DNA of 9,677 nucleotides, from contig DASXTS010000181.1 of assembly GCA_036505275.1 (NCBI GenBank), positions 1-9,677 on the forward strand, written 5' to 3'. Every line of letters begins with the position of its first letter. Within the stretch, counting starts at the first letter, position 1. This stretch comes from DASXTS01 sp036505275 (lineage in GTDB: Bacteria; Actinomycetota; Actinomycetes; Mycobacteriales; Pseudonocardiaceae). Below are positions 1 through 6,647 of the stretch, piece by piece. The position numbers and the translations under genes are program-made. The notes below the pieces were generated by a model, which worked only from the letters and a program-made list of their open reading frames with translations, searched no databases and was not told the DNA's origin.

Positions 1-65
1 AGATCGCCGGTTGTTAGATCGCCGGTTGTTAGATCGCCGGTTGTCAGGTCGCCGGTTGTCAGGTC
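1..65. repeat. 15-bp tandem repeat, four copies plus a partial fifth
   Basis: Four head-to-tail 15-bp units start at 1, 16, 31 and 46, with five more matching bases at 61-65. Units 1 and 2 are identical (AGATCGCCGGTTGTT); units 3 and 4 differ by one or two transitions. The array overlaps the stop codon of the minus-strand gene ending at 59. On the minus strand every unit carries a stop (TGA, TGA, TAA, TAA at 59-61, 44-46, 29-31, 14-16) in that gene's frame, because 15 is a multiple of three. The array may continue left of the window. There are no spacers, so it is not CRISPR. It could be a slippage-made minisatellite or a protein-binding array. Confidence 0.9.
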
Positions 66-643
66 ATTGTCGGCAGCGCGAGCACGGGCTGGGTGAGCTC
101 GGCCCACCCGGCGACGACGCCGGCACGGAGCGCGGCCGCGATCGCGAGGTTGACCACGGCCGGCGGGCCGTAGGTCGGCCCGTGCTGGTCCCATGTCGAC
201 GAGCGACGGACGAAGTCGAAGAACTCGCGCACCGAGTCGTCAGGCGTCGCGGCCGCCTCCCACACCAGGATGGAGCGGGTGGCCAACCAGTGCTGACGGG
301 ACGTGGTCACCGCCGTCCACGGCCGCCACCTGCCCAGCTCTTCGAGCAGGCGGTTGAGCCGGATCCGGCCCGCGGTCGGTGGCACGGCGTCGGCCACCTC
401 GAGAACCTTCGTCTCGTCGCTGGCGGCGTCGCCGACCAGGCCCTCCGGCAGCGGGGCGGTCAGTGGACTGTCGACACCGACGGCGACCTGCTCGCCGTCG
501 AGGATCGCGTGGAACACCGAGTCGAACAGGTCCTGGTCGGAGTCGCCACGCGCCCAGTCGGGCTCGTCGTCGTCGTGCCGGCGGCCAGTCCAGCGCAGCC
601 GCTGCCCCGACTTGGTGTCCAGCGCGATGACCAGCAACTCCAC
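59..643 (-). CDS. Hypothetical protein, 194 aa, last gene of the Rieske/SDR operon
   Basis: I do not recognise this protein firmly. It is soluble, with no signal peptide or membrane segment. The N-terminus looks like a beta strand followed by an Asp (LLVIALDTKSG), and residues around 50-65 read VAVGVDSPLTAPLPEG. This strand-Asp-Ser-Pro pattern recalls RNase H-fold DUF429-like proteins, where an early Asp and a D-(S/A)-P-L motif occur. The C-terminal part has helical VNLAIAAALRAGVVAGW. That link is tentative. The start is GTG, 18 nt after the stop of the upstream SDR and in the same frame, so no longer in-frame start exists. AAGGA sits only 1 nt before it, so initiation probably relies on coupling. 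The stop codon lies in the 15-bp repeat array. Coding is supported by frame continuity and operon position. Confidence 0.7.
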   Translation of the reverse strand: MELLVIALDTKSGQRLRWTGRRHDDDEPDWARGDSDQDLFDSVFHAILDGEQVAVGVDSPLTAPLPEGLVGDAASDETKVLEVADAVPPTAGRIRLNRLLEELGRWRPWTAVTTSRQHWLATRSILVWEAAATPDDSVREFFDFVRRSSTWDQHGPTYGPPAVVNLAIAAALRAGVVAGWAELTQPVLALPTMT

Positions 644-661
644 ATCCTTACTGTGTCTGAC

Positions 662-1435
662 TCATTGGGCGCAGTAGCCCCCGTCGATGGGCAGCGTGTG
701 CCCGGTGATGAACCGGGCCTCGTCCGAGGCGAGGAAGGCGACAGCCGCGGCGACGTCAGCCGGGGTCGGCATCCCCGGCATCGGGTTGTAGCTGAGCAGC
801 GTCTCCCACATCGCCTCCGGGTCGGGCGCGGTGTTGGCGAAGTTCTCCACCAACGGCGTGCGTACGACCGTCGGTGCGATGGCGTTCACGCGAATGTTCT
901 GCTTGGCGTATTCGATCGCCGCGGCCCGCGTGAGGCCGACGATGCCGGCCTTGGCGAAGGTGTACTGCGAGATGTTGGGCTGACCGGTCAGGCCCGCTGT
1001 CGAGGAGGTGTTGACGATGGTGCCACCACCGGTGCGCAGCATCGCCTCGATCGTGTACTTCATGACGTAGAAGACGCCGTCGCCGTTGATTGCGCGTACG
1101 CGGTCCCAGTCGGCGACCGGCAGCTCGTGGATGGGCTTCTGCTCGCCCGTGATGCCGGCGTTGTTGAACACCACGTCGATGCGGCCGAACCGCTCCACGG
1201 TCGCGGCGACCGCGCGCTCGACCGACGCGGCGTCGGACGTGTCCACCTCGACGGCGAGGCCGTCGCGCAGCTCCTTCGCGACCTCCCCGGCGCGCTCGTA
1301 GTTGATGTCCGCGACCGCGACGGCGGCGCCCTCGGCGTCGAAGCGGCGCGCGGCCGCCTCGCCGAGCCCGGAGGCACCCCCGGTGATGAATGCGACCTTG
1401 CCCTCGAACCGCACGCCCTCGAACCGAGCCGTCAT
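662..1435 (-). CDS. Classical SDR oxidoreductase, NAD-type (SDR-1)
   Basis: A 257-aa Rossmann-fold short-chain dehydrogenase/reductase, expected to interconvert an alcohol and a ketone in the cytoplasm. The cofactor motif TGGASGLG is at residues 18-25. D43 at the end of the second strand predicts NAD(H) over NADP(H). Also seen are D65, NNAG at 91-94, structural N117, and the catalytic set S145, Y158, K162 (YTFAK), with a usual C-terminus ending FITGHTLPIDGGY. ATG at 1435 is preferred: it overlaps the upstream stop as ATGA, and GGAGG lies at 1446-1450, 10 nt ahead. The open frame runs on upstream to 2293, but that extension is antisense-like shadow over the previous gene. Length is normal for the family. 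The substrate is unknown; a hydroxylated product of the operon's oxygenases is the natural guess. Confidence 0.93.
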   Translation of the reverse strand: MTARFEGVRFEGKVAFITGGASGLGEAAARRFDAEGAAVAVADINYERAGEVAKELRDGLAVEVDTSDAASVERAVAATVERFGRIDVVFNNAGITGEQKPIHELPVADWDRVRAINGDGVFYVMKYTIEAMLRTGGGTIVNTSSTAGLTGQPNISQYTFAKAGIVGLTRAAAIEYAKQNIRVNAIAPTVVRTPLVENFANTAPDPEAMWETLLSYNPMPGMPTPADVAAAVAFLASDEARFITGHTLPIDGGYCAQ

Positions 1436-3207
1436 GCTGACACAACCTCCACCGTTCCGGCGGTGCCGTCGACCGCCAGTTCCATTCCGGTACACAGCCG
1501 CACCGTGGCGTCCTCGAGGGAGAGGACGCACGGAATGCCCAGCTCCCGTGACACCACGACCGCATGGCTGTTCAGCGCGCCGACGTCCACGACGACCGCC
1601 CCGGCGACGAGGAACAGCGGCGTCCAGGCGGCGTCCGTCAGCGGCGCCACGAGCACCTCGCCCGGCTCCAGTGCCAAGGCCGCCGGCAGGTCGGTCACCA
1701 CACGGGCGGTCCCCTGGTACTGCCCGGCGCTGCCGCCGATCCCCCGCAGCACCTCCCGGGTCTCCGCGATGTGCCGACGTGGGCGCGAGCGCCGGTGCCA
1801 CCGGGGAAGCGGTGGTGGATTGGCGTCGATGATGAACGGCGGCTCCAGCTCGAACAGCGCCTGGTACTGGACCAGCCGGTCGGCGATCAGCGGCGAGAAG
1901 CGATCCGGGTCGGCCACGAACTCGTCGAGCTCCGACTCGAGCAGCATCATCACGTCCTCCGGCGCCTTGTACCGGCCCGCGTCGACGCCGCGACGGCCCA
2001 GCTCGCGCATCGCCATGCGCACCTCGTTGATGGCGGTGACGGCGATCAGCTTGGTCTGCTCCCGGAGCGGGATCGTCTGTGCCGCCGACTTCAGTGCCAC
2101 GTCGAAGGTCTGCAGCCTCGTCGGGTCGTCCGCCAGGGTGCCGCGGATGCCCGCCGCGACGGCGTGGCGCTGCTGCTCGAGCCTTGCGTGCCGGGTGTCC
2201 GGGGAGTTCTCGTCCGGCGAGTGCCGCATGCTGTCGACCAGGGCCAGCACCTGCTCGGGCCCGGCCTCCCACGAGATCGCGCGGATGTCCCACTCGTTGG
2301 GCCCCCGCTGCCCGTAGTCGCGCAGAAAATCATCCAGGGCACGGCGCAACGCCGCGACGTCACCGTCCCCAGTGCCGGACAGGGCGCCGGACTGGGCGCC
2401 GGACAGGGCGGCCGCGACGGCCGGCACGCCACGGTCGAAGAGGCTGGTCAGTTCCGCGGAGGTCGCGGCCAGCCGGGACAGCGACCACAGCCCCCAGGAC
2501 GGGGACGCCGACTGGACCTCGCCCAGGCCGGAGATCAGATCCAGCAGCAACTCGGGCCGCCCGACCGCAGCGCAGATCTCGGCAAGCATCGCCGGCCCGA
2601 CGGCGGAGCCGAGCGACGAGTAGTCGTGCCTGGCGAACGCGTTGTCCAGCTCGGGCAGGAACGACCGGGCGTGCGCGACCAGCTCGGCGTCCGACAGCGT
2701 GGTCAGGTCCGGGCGCTTGCGCCGCTTGTCCAGCACCCTGGCGAGGTCGGCGTCGATCTGCGGGAAGTCGCTCGCCGCCAGGATCTCCCCGATGGTCGCC
2801 CCGGCCTTGGCCGAGCACTCCTCGCACGGGTCCTCCGGGTGCGGCCGGTAGGGCGGCGCGCCCGCCGCGTTGCCGAGCAGCGACGCGTCGAAGGCCTCGA
2901 CCGTCATGCCCATCCGGATCGCCATCACTCGGCAATGCGACAGGTTGATGTAGAAGTAGCCGCCGAAGAGGCCAACGACCGGCGGGTGATAGGCCGGCAG
3001 CTCGCCGTCGCGGTAGATGCCGAACTCGACGAAGCCCCGCACCCAGCCGGGGAGCAGTCCCTTCTCGAACACCAGCGTCCAACCGAGCGGGCTGGCCGGG
3101 TCCGGCAACACCTCCCCGGCGTTCGCCCTCGTGTAGTAGGGCATTCGCGAGCTGCGGTCCCAGTCGGTCAGCCAGCGATCCGGAATGTTGCTGTGCGAGC
3201 TCACCAC
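1432..3207 (-). CDS. PEP-synthase-like phosphohistidine mobile-domain protein, no ATP-grasp domain
   Basis: A 591-aa protein. Residues about 22-45 (PYYTRANAGEVLPDPASPL) match the entry motif of the helical central region of PEP-synthase-like proteins. The C-terminal ~90 residues form a PEP-utiliser mobile domain with the active-site motif NSHAVVVSRELGIP, catalytic His at 548. Neither the ATP-grasp domain nor the PEP/pyruvate-binding barrel of full-length PEP synthase is present. This matches the large (about 70 kDa) His-bearing subunit of phenylphosphate synthase, which needs a separate ATP-binding partner; none is in this window. Possible role: phosphoryl transfer through phospho-His to a substrate hydroxyl. 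A CEEC motif near residue 128 is a possible metal site. The start is GTG at 3207 or the adjacent GTG at 3204, with a weak SD, 7 nt after the upstream stop. The stop overlaps the next start (ATGA). Confidence 0.88.
   Translation of the reverse strand: MVSSHSNIPDRWLTDWDRSSRMPYYTRANAGEVLPDPASPLGWTLVFEKGLLPGWVRGFVEFGIYRDGELPAYHPPVVGLFGGYFYINLSHCRVMAIRMGMTVEAFDASLLGNAAGAPPYRPHPEDPCEECSAKAGATIGEILAASDFPQIDADLARVLDKRRKRPDLTTLSDAELVAHARSFLPELDNAFARHDYSSLGSAVGPAMLAEICAAVGRPELLLDLISGLGEVQSASPSWGLWSLSRLAATSAELTSLFDRGVPAVAAALSGAQSGALSGTGDGDVAALRRALDDFLRDYGQRGPNEWDIRAISWEAGPEQVLALVDSMRHSPDENSPDTRHARLEQQRHAVAAGIRGTLADDPTRLQTFDVALKSAAQTIPLREQTKLIAVTAINEVRMAMRELGRRGVDAGRYKAPEDVMMLLESELDEFVADPDRFSPLIADRLVQYQALFELEPPFIIDANPPPLPRWHRRSRPRRHIAETREVLRGIGGSAGQYQGTARVVTDLPAALALEPGEVLVAPLTDAAWTPLFLVAGAVVVDVGALNSHAVVVSRELGIPCVLSLEDATVRLCTGMELAVDGTAGTVEVVSA
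2372..2407. repeat. Three 12-bp imperfect tandem repeats inside the PEP-domain gene
   Basis: Units at 2372-2383, 2384-2395 and 2396-2407 share the pattern G(T/C)GCCGGAC(A/T)GG with one or two differences. Read on the coding strand they encode the four-residue repeat ALSG-AQSG-ALSG around residues 267-279. This Gly/Ser/Ala-rich stretch is probably a flexible linker between helical segments. It keeps the frame and so looks like in-frame slippage growth. Confidence 0.85.
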
Positions 3208-3214
3208 TGCCCAT

Positions 3215-4066
3215 TCACCACTGTGAGGTGCCGCCGTCGACGTTGATCAGCGCGCCGGTGATCCCGCCGCCGGCCTCGCTGGCGACCAGCACCGCCATGG
3301 CGGCGACCTCCTCGACGGTGTTCAGCCGCTTGATCGCCGACTCCTGGGCGTAGTTCTCGAGGAACTGCTCGTACGTGACGCCGGCCTGGGCGGCCGCCAA
3401 CGGCCCGTTCTCCCGCATGATGTCGGTCTCGATCGCGCCGGGACAGATCGCATTGCAGGTGATGCCCCGTGGGCCGTACTCGTGGGCCACCGCCTTGGTC
3501 AAACCGTTGATCGCGTGCTTGTTCGTGATGTAGTGGCTGATCGCCGGCTTGTTCGCTTGCTTGCCCTCCACCGAGGACATGTTGATGATGCGACCCCAGC
3601 CCCGCTCCAGCATGTACTTCAGCGCGCGACGCGTGCCCCAGAACACGGCGTTCAGGTTCCAGTCCAGGGCGTTCTGCCAGGCCTCGTCCGACAGCTCGTG
3701 CACCAGGGCGTACCGGTCGCTGCCACCGGCGTTGTTGACGAGGATGTCCATGCTGCCGTAGCGGTCCGCGGCCTCGTCGATCAGGTTGTTCACGTCGTCC
3801 CGGCGGCGCACGTCGCACTGCACGAACGCGGCCCGGTCGCCGACTCCCATCTCGTCGATGGCCTGCTGGCCCTTGTCGATCGACTTGCCACCGATGACGA
3901 CGGCGGCCCCTTCGGCCACGAACGCCTCCGCGATGCCGCGGCCGATCCCACGCGAGCCGCCGGTGATGACGGCGACGCGCTTGTCCAGCAGGGGTGGACG
4001 CGCCGCGATCGCCGCTGCCGCGGTCTCCTCGATCTCCTCGATGTCGGTCGCGCCGCCGCCGCTCAT
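3215..4066 (-). CDS. Classical SDR with acidic N-terminal extension (SDR-2), NADP-type
   Basis: A 283-aa SDR. Motifs: TGGSRGIG at 35-42, D85, NNAG at 111-114, N137, S165, Y179 and K183 (YITNK). The end of strand two is GGK (59-61) with R39 in the glycine motif and no acidic residue, predicting NADP(H). TCNAICPG and VEEVA resemble the 3-hydroxybutyrate-dehydrogenase-like branch. Against normal family starts it carries about 28 extra N-terminal residues, acidic then Ala-rich (IEEIEETAAAAIAA). The ATG at 4066 is well supported by an AAGGAG site 8 nt ahead and an ATGA overlap with the upstream Rieske gene. It is a close paralogue of the SDR at 8666-9445, sharing GWGRIIN(M/I)SSVEGK, AICPG, KR(L/I)(N/T)TVEEVAA and NVDGGT. 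It is likely an alcohol/ketone oxidoreductase on the oxygenase product. Confidence 0.93.
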   Translation of the reverse strand: MSGGGATDIEEIEETAAAAIAARPPLLDKRVAVITGGSRGIGRGIAEAFVAEGAAVVIGGKSIDKGQQAIDEMGVGDRAAFVQCDVRRRDDVNNLIDEAADRYGSMDILVNNAGGSDRYALVHELSDEAWQNALDWNLNAVFWGTRRALKYMLERGWGRIINMSSVEGKQANKPAISHYITNKHAINGLTKAVAHEYGPRGITCNAICPGAIETDIMRENGPLAAAQAGVTYEQFLENYAQESAIKRLNTVEEVAAMAVLVASEAGGGITGALINVDGGTSQW

Positions 4067-5247
4067 ACGACCATCTCCTTCAAGACCCGGTGGAAATGCT
4101 GTACCCCAGGTTCATTTCGCCCGAACACGAACTCCTGGCCGTCGAACGCGGCCAGCCCGCGCTGCACGCCGTAGCCCGTCGCATAGTCCTCGTCCATCAC
4201 GACGTCGTGGAACCAGTCCCGCGTGTGCTCTGCCGCCTTGCGCTCGTCGTCGTCCTTGGGCTCGTGCCGCAGCGCCAGGATCTGCTGGGTGTACGAGGTG
4301 TCCCACGTCGTACCGGGCAGCACGAGCGAGACCACCGCCTGTGACCGCCAGCCACCCGCGACGGCCAGGCCTGGGAACAACCAGTAGATGGCACCGACGC
4401 ACAGGGCGGGATCCCACAGCTCCTGTGGCATCTCGGCGGCGTGGGCGATCGGCCGCAGCGCAAAGGCGTTGCGCTGGTGCGGCCCCCAGCTGTCGAAGGC
4501 GGCCATATTGGAGAAGTTCGTCCGGAAGACGGTCGTGCGGTGCAGCGAGGCGAAGTGGTAGCCCTCGAGGTATCCGTCGACGACAACCTTCCAGTTGGGC
4601 CCGTTGAGCGTGCGCGTCGAGTAGTGGTAGCAGCGGTCGAGGGCCATCGCCTCGAGCAGCGTGATGAGCTTCGGGCCGAGCCAGGTGTCGAGGTCGATCG
4701 TCGCGGTCGGGTCCAGCGAGACGAACACGAGGCCGGCGCGCTCCGCAGCCGGCAAGGCCACCAGGCCCATGCTGTTGCGGTCCACGTCGCCGAACGTGTT
4801 CTCGCCGTAGACGCCTTGCAGGCAGCCCTTCAGGTCGTAGGTCCAGGAGTGGTAGGGGCAGCTCAGCCGATTCGCCTTGCCGGTGCCCTCCGGCACCAGC
4901 TCCCCGCCGCGGTGCCGGCAGACGTTCAGCATGGCGTGCACGCTGCCGGCGGAGTCCCGGGTGACGAGCACCGGCGTGCCGACCACCTCGATCGCCTTGT
5001 ACGTGCCCGGCCCGTGCAGCTCGCAGGACATCGCGAGTGGCAGGGGCACCTTCCGGTGGACGCTGTCCATCTCCCGCTGCCACAGGTGCGGATCCAGGTA
5101 GTCCCGGACCGGCTCGTGCCACTGCTGCGGCGCCTGGTCGGTTGACTTGTTCCGGTAGTGCTCGACCAGGCGCGCCATCAGGCTGAAGGCGTCCGCACGC
5201 ACCTCTGGGTTGAAGTCGATGCCGGCGACGTAGTGCGGTGCTGCCAT
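4063..5247 (-). CDS. Rieske non-heme iron oxygenase, alpha subunit (Rieske B)
   Basis: A 394-aa terminal oxygenase component. The Rieske [2Fe-2S] ligands are C110-x-H112 and C130-x2-H133 (CRHRGG, CPYHSWTYD). The mononuclear iron site is H231 and H236 in NWKVVVDGYLEGYHFASLH, with D354 the likely third ligand. The residue three before H231, normally the bridging Asp, is Glu (E228). The C-terminus ends VQHFHRVLKEMVV, like Rieske A. Expected reaction: O2- and reductant-dependent hydroxylation or demethylation. It needs an electron-transfer partner not found here. ATG at 5247 is chosen: it follows the Rieske A stop by 7 nt with AGGG upstream. The open frame continues to 5457, but the added residues are Ser/Arg/Thr-rich shadow of Rieske A. 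The stop overlaps SDR-2 as ATGA. Confidence 0.94.
   Translation of the reverse strand: MAAPHYVAGIDFNPEVRADAFSLMARLVEHYRNKSTDQAPQQWHEPVRDYLDPHLWQREMDSVHRKVPLPLAMSCELHGPGTYKAIEVVGTPVLVTRDSAGSVHAMLNVCRHRGGELVPEGTGKANRLSCPYHSWTYDLKGCLQGVYGENTFGDVDRNSMGLVALPAAERAGLVFVSLDPTATIDLDTWLGPKLITLLEAMALDRCYHYSTRTLNGPNWKVVVDGYLEGYHFASLHRTTVFRTNFSNMAAFDSWGPHQRNAFALRPIAHAAEMPQELWDPALCVGAIYWLFPGLAVAGGWRSQAVVSLVLPGTTWDTSYTQQILALRHEPKDDDERKAAEHTRDWFHDVVMDEDYATGYGVQRGLAAFDGQEFVFGRNEPGVQHFHRVLKEMVV
4075..4080 (-). promoter_or_regulatory. Strong Shine-Dalgarno (AAGGAG) fixing the start of SDR-2
   Basis: AAGGAG on the minus strand lies 8 nt upstream of ATG 4066, inside the last codons of the Rieske B gene. It argues that the extended N-terminus of SDR-2 is really translated and not an overcalled start. 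Confidence 0.75.
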
Positions 5248-5254
5248 ACCTGCC

Positions 5255-6391
5255 CTATCTGGAGTCGTCCGCGTCGAGCATCTGCTGCACGACCCGGTGG
5301 AAGTGGGTGATCTTGCATTCGCGGTTGTTGAAGATGTTGCGGGTGTAGGCGGTTGATTTCCGGGCCGCCGCCCACTCCTGGTAGATCTCGACGTCCTCGG
5401 CGACGACGCCCTTGAGCCGCTCCCAGTGCGCGCCGGTCTTCTCCAGGTACTCGTCATCGGCGTCCTTGTACCACAGCTCCCACACCTCGAAGCGGGTCTT
5501 GTCCACCTCGACCGGCACCGAGCGGAACAGCTGGAGGTGGCTGGGATTGTTGTTGAACACCGCCGTCGGGAAGATCGTGTAGTGGCAGATCGCCAGGCTC
5601 TGGTGGTCGCCGCTCTCCATCAGCCTGGGCAGCACGCCCTTGTAGGGAACGACCATCATCCCGTTGCGACCGAAGACGAAATACGTGCTGAACCGGCCGT
5701 CCTTGACATCCTGCGGTGGCATCGTGTGCAGGTGGGCCGCGTGGTAGTTCTCGTTGAAGCCGTCGATCACGACCTTCCAGTTGGCGTCGAGGTCCCACAC
5801 CAGCTTGTCGTGCAACTCCATGTCCTGCATGCGGTAGACGCCGAGGTCGGCCTCGATCTCCGGGCCCAACCACTCCTTGAGCGTCGGCGCTACGCCCGGA
5901 CCGGCGAACACGGCCCAGACCCAGCCGCCCCACTCGGCGCACTCGACGGCTGGGGCGCACACCCCCTCCAGCTGCCACTCGGCGAAGTCCTCGCGGTCCG
6001 GCACACCGACGACGTTGCCCTCGAGGTCGTAGCTCCAGCCGTGCCACTTGCACTTGAAGCGGCGCGCACCCTGGCCCGACTCCTGGACGATGCGGGCGCC
6101 ACGGTGCTGGCAGACGTTGTGGAAGCCGCTCACGCCGCCGTCCCGGCGCCGGCTGACGACCACCGTCTCGCCCTGCCCTTCCCACACCATGTGGTCACCG
6201 GTGTTCGGGATCTGTTCCGATCGGCACAGGATCTGCCAGCTGCGGTTGAGCACCTTGCGCCGCTCCTGCTCGAAGCGCGCGGGGTCGGTGTACACCGACG
6301 AGTCCAGCTCGGCGGGGCCGATGTCCGGGATGAGCGGCACGCCGGGACCGAACCGGGCAGGGAGGTCACCGCGATGTGGGATGTATACCAA
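5255..6391 (-). CDS. Rieske non-heme iron oxygenase, alpha subunit (Rieske A), TTG start
   Basis: A 378-aa protein, first gene of the minus-strand operon. Rieske ligands are C94-x-H96 and C114-x2-H117 (CQHRGAR, CKWHGWSYD). Iron-site ligands are H217 and H222 in NWKVVIDGFNENYHAAHLH, and D333 in AEDVEIYQ is the likely third. Glu (E214) stands at the usual bridging-Asp position, as in carnitine monooxygenase CntA. Such proteins use O2 and electrons from a reductase to hydroxylate or dealkylate; the substrate is not predictable here. The start is TTG at 6391 with AGGAG 6 nt upstream; the protein begins MVYIPHRGDLPARF. It diverges from Rieske B along most of its length yet shares the HFHR C-terminal motif. 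The two may act in sequence on one substrate or form a mixed oligomer. Confidence 0.94.
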   Translation of the reverse strand: MVYIPHRGDLPARFGPGVPLIPDIGPAELDSSVYTDPARFEQERRKVLNRSWQILCRSEQIPNTGDHMVWEGQGETVVVSRRRDGGVSGFHNVCQHRGARIVQESGQGARRFKCKWHGWSYDLEGNVVGVPDREDFAEWQLEGVCAPAVECAEWGGWVWAVFAGPGVAPTLKEWLGPEIEADLGVYRMQDMELHDKLVWDLDANWKVVIDGFNENYHAAHLHTMPPQDVKDGRFSTYFVFGRNGMMVVPYKGVLPRLMESGDHQSLAICHYTIFPTAVFNNNPSHLQLFRSVPVEVDKTRFEVWELWYKDADDEYLEKTGAHWERLKGVVAEDVEIYQEWAAARKSTAYTRNIFNNRECKITHFHRVVQQMLDADDSR

Positions 6392-6397
6392 CGCCGT

Positions 6398-6402
6398 CTC
6401 CT
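6398..6402 (-). promoter_or_regulatory. AGGAG ribosome binding site for the TTG-started Rieske A gene
   Basis: The minus strand reads AGGAG, then six bases, then TTG (6391-6389). This is a near-ideal site and spacing, and it decides for a TTG start over any downstream alternative. Confidence 0.75.
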
Positions 6403-6577
6403 AGATAGCAGAGTGAATCTACTGAAACTATGCCGGCCCCTGAAGTATTCATTCGCCCCGACCGCCTGAGCAACACCTGGCGAACCCGAATCCGCGAGCG
6501 GACCCGCCCGGCGGTCACGGACAGCGACCCAGGTCGGCCGGAACCCATCGTCGTCTCACCGGCCATGTCGCCGCGGT

Positions 6578-6593
6578 CGCCCGGACTCGGGCG
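6578..6593 (+). other. Small perfect hairpin CGCCCG-GACT-CGGGCG
   Basis: A 6-bp GC-only stem with a 4-nt loop, followed about 10 nt later by the pyrimidine-rich CTTTCTTT (6603-6610). It could insulate the two divergent units or be part of an operator. It is not a standard terminator, because the T-run is not adjacent to the stem and no plus-strand gene ends here. Confidence 0.3.
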
Positions 6594-6612
6594 TGCGCGC
6601 CACTTTCTTTAG

Positions 6613-6623
6613 CTGGTCACCAG
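6613..6623. promoter_or_regulatory. 11-bp palindrome CTGGT-C-ACCAG, possible operator
   Basis: A perfect 5+5 inverted repeat around one base. It sits where the -35 region of the proposed phosphatase promoter would be (its -10 box is at 6642-6647), which suits a repressor site. No regulator gene is in the window to pair it with. Confidence 0.35.
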
Positions 6624-6641
6624 TAGGACGGGCGCGTGCCA

Positions 6642-6647
6642 TACGAT
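6642..6647 (+). promoter_or_regulatory. Putative -10 box TACGAT for leaderless phosphatase mRNA
   Basis: TACGAT fits the actinobacterial TANNNT -10 pattern. Its last base is 8 nt before the A of ATG 6656, so transcription would start at or next to the start codon. No Shine-Dalgarno is seen before this ATG, which agrees with leaderless translation. No good -35 hexamer was found. Confidence 0.45.

Noticed and set aside
1..65. CRISPR array
   Set aside because: The 15-bp units are directly adjacent with no spacers and are too short.
1436..2293. N-terminal extension of SDR-1 up to 2293
   Set aside because: The added residues are Arg/Gly/Ala-rich shadow of the PEP-domain gene. ATG 1435 has an ATGA overlap and a GGAGG ahead.
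11..2317. Very long plus-strand open frame (768 codons) across the left end
   Set aside because: It is antisense to three well-supported minus-strand genes. Its product is Arg/Gly/Asp-rich low-complexity sequence with no domain, as expected for the complement of GC-rich coding DNA.
1564..3246. Plus-strand open frame of 560 codons
   Set aside because: Antisense shadow of the PEP-domain gene. The product is rich in Arg, Gln and His with no recognisable motif.
5248..5457. N-terminal extension of Rieske B up to 5457
   Set aside because: It lies within Rieske A coding sequence in another frame. The extra residues are Ser/Thr/Arg-rich, and ATG 5247 has suitable spacing and a ribosome site.
6366..6566. 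66-codon minus-strand open frame overlapping the start of Rieske A
   Set aside because: It overlaps the Rieske A start and its ribosome site in another frame and has no recognisable features.
6430..6612. 60-codon plus-strand open frame in the divergent region
   Set aside because: No ribosome site, no motif, Arg/Pro-rich product, and it covers the likely promoter region.
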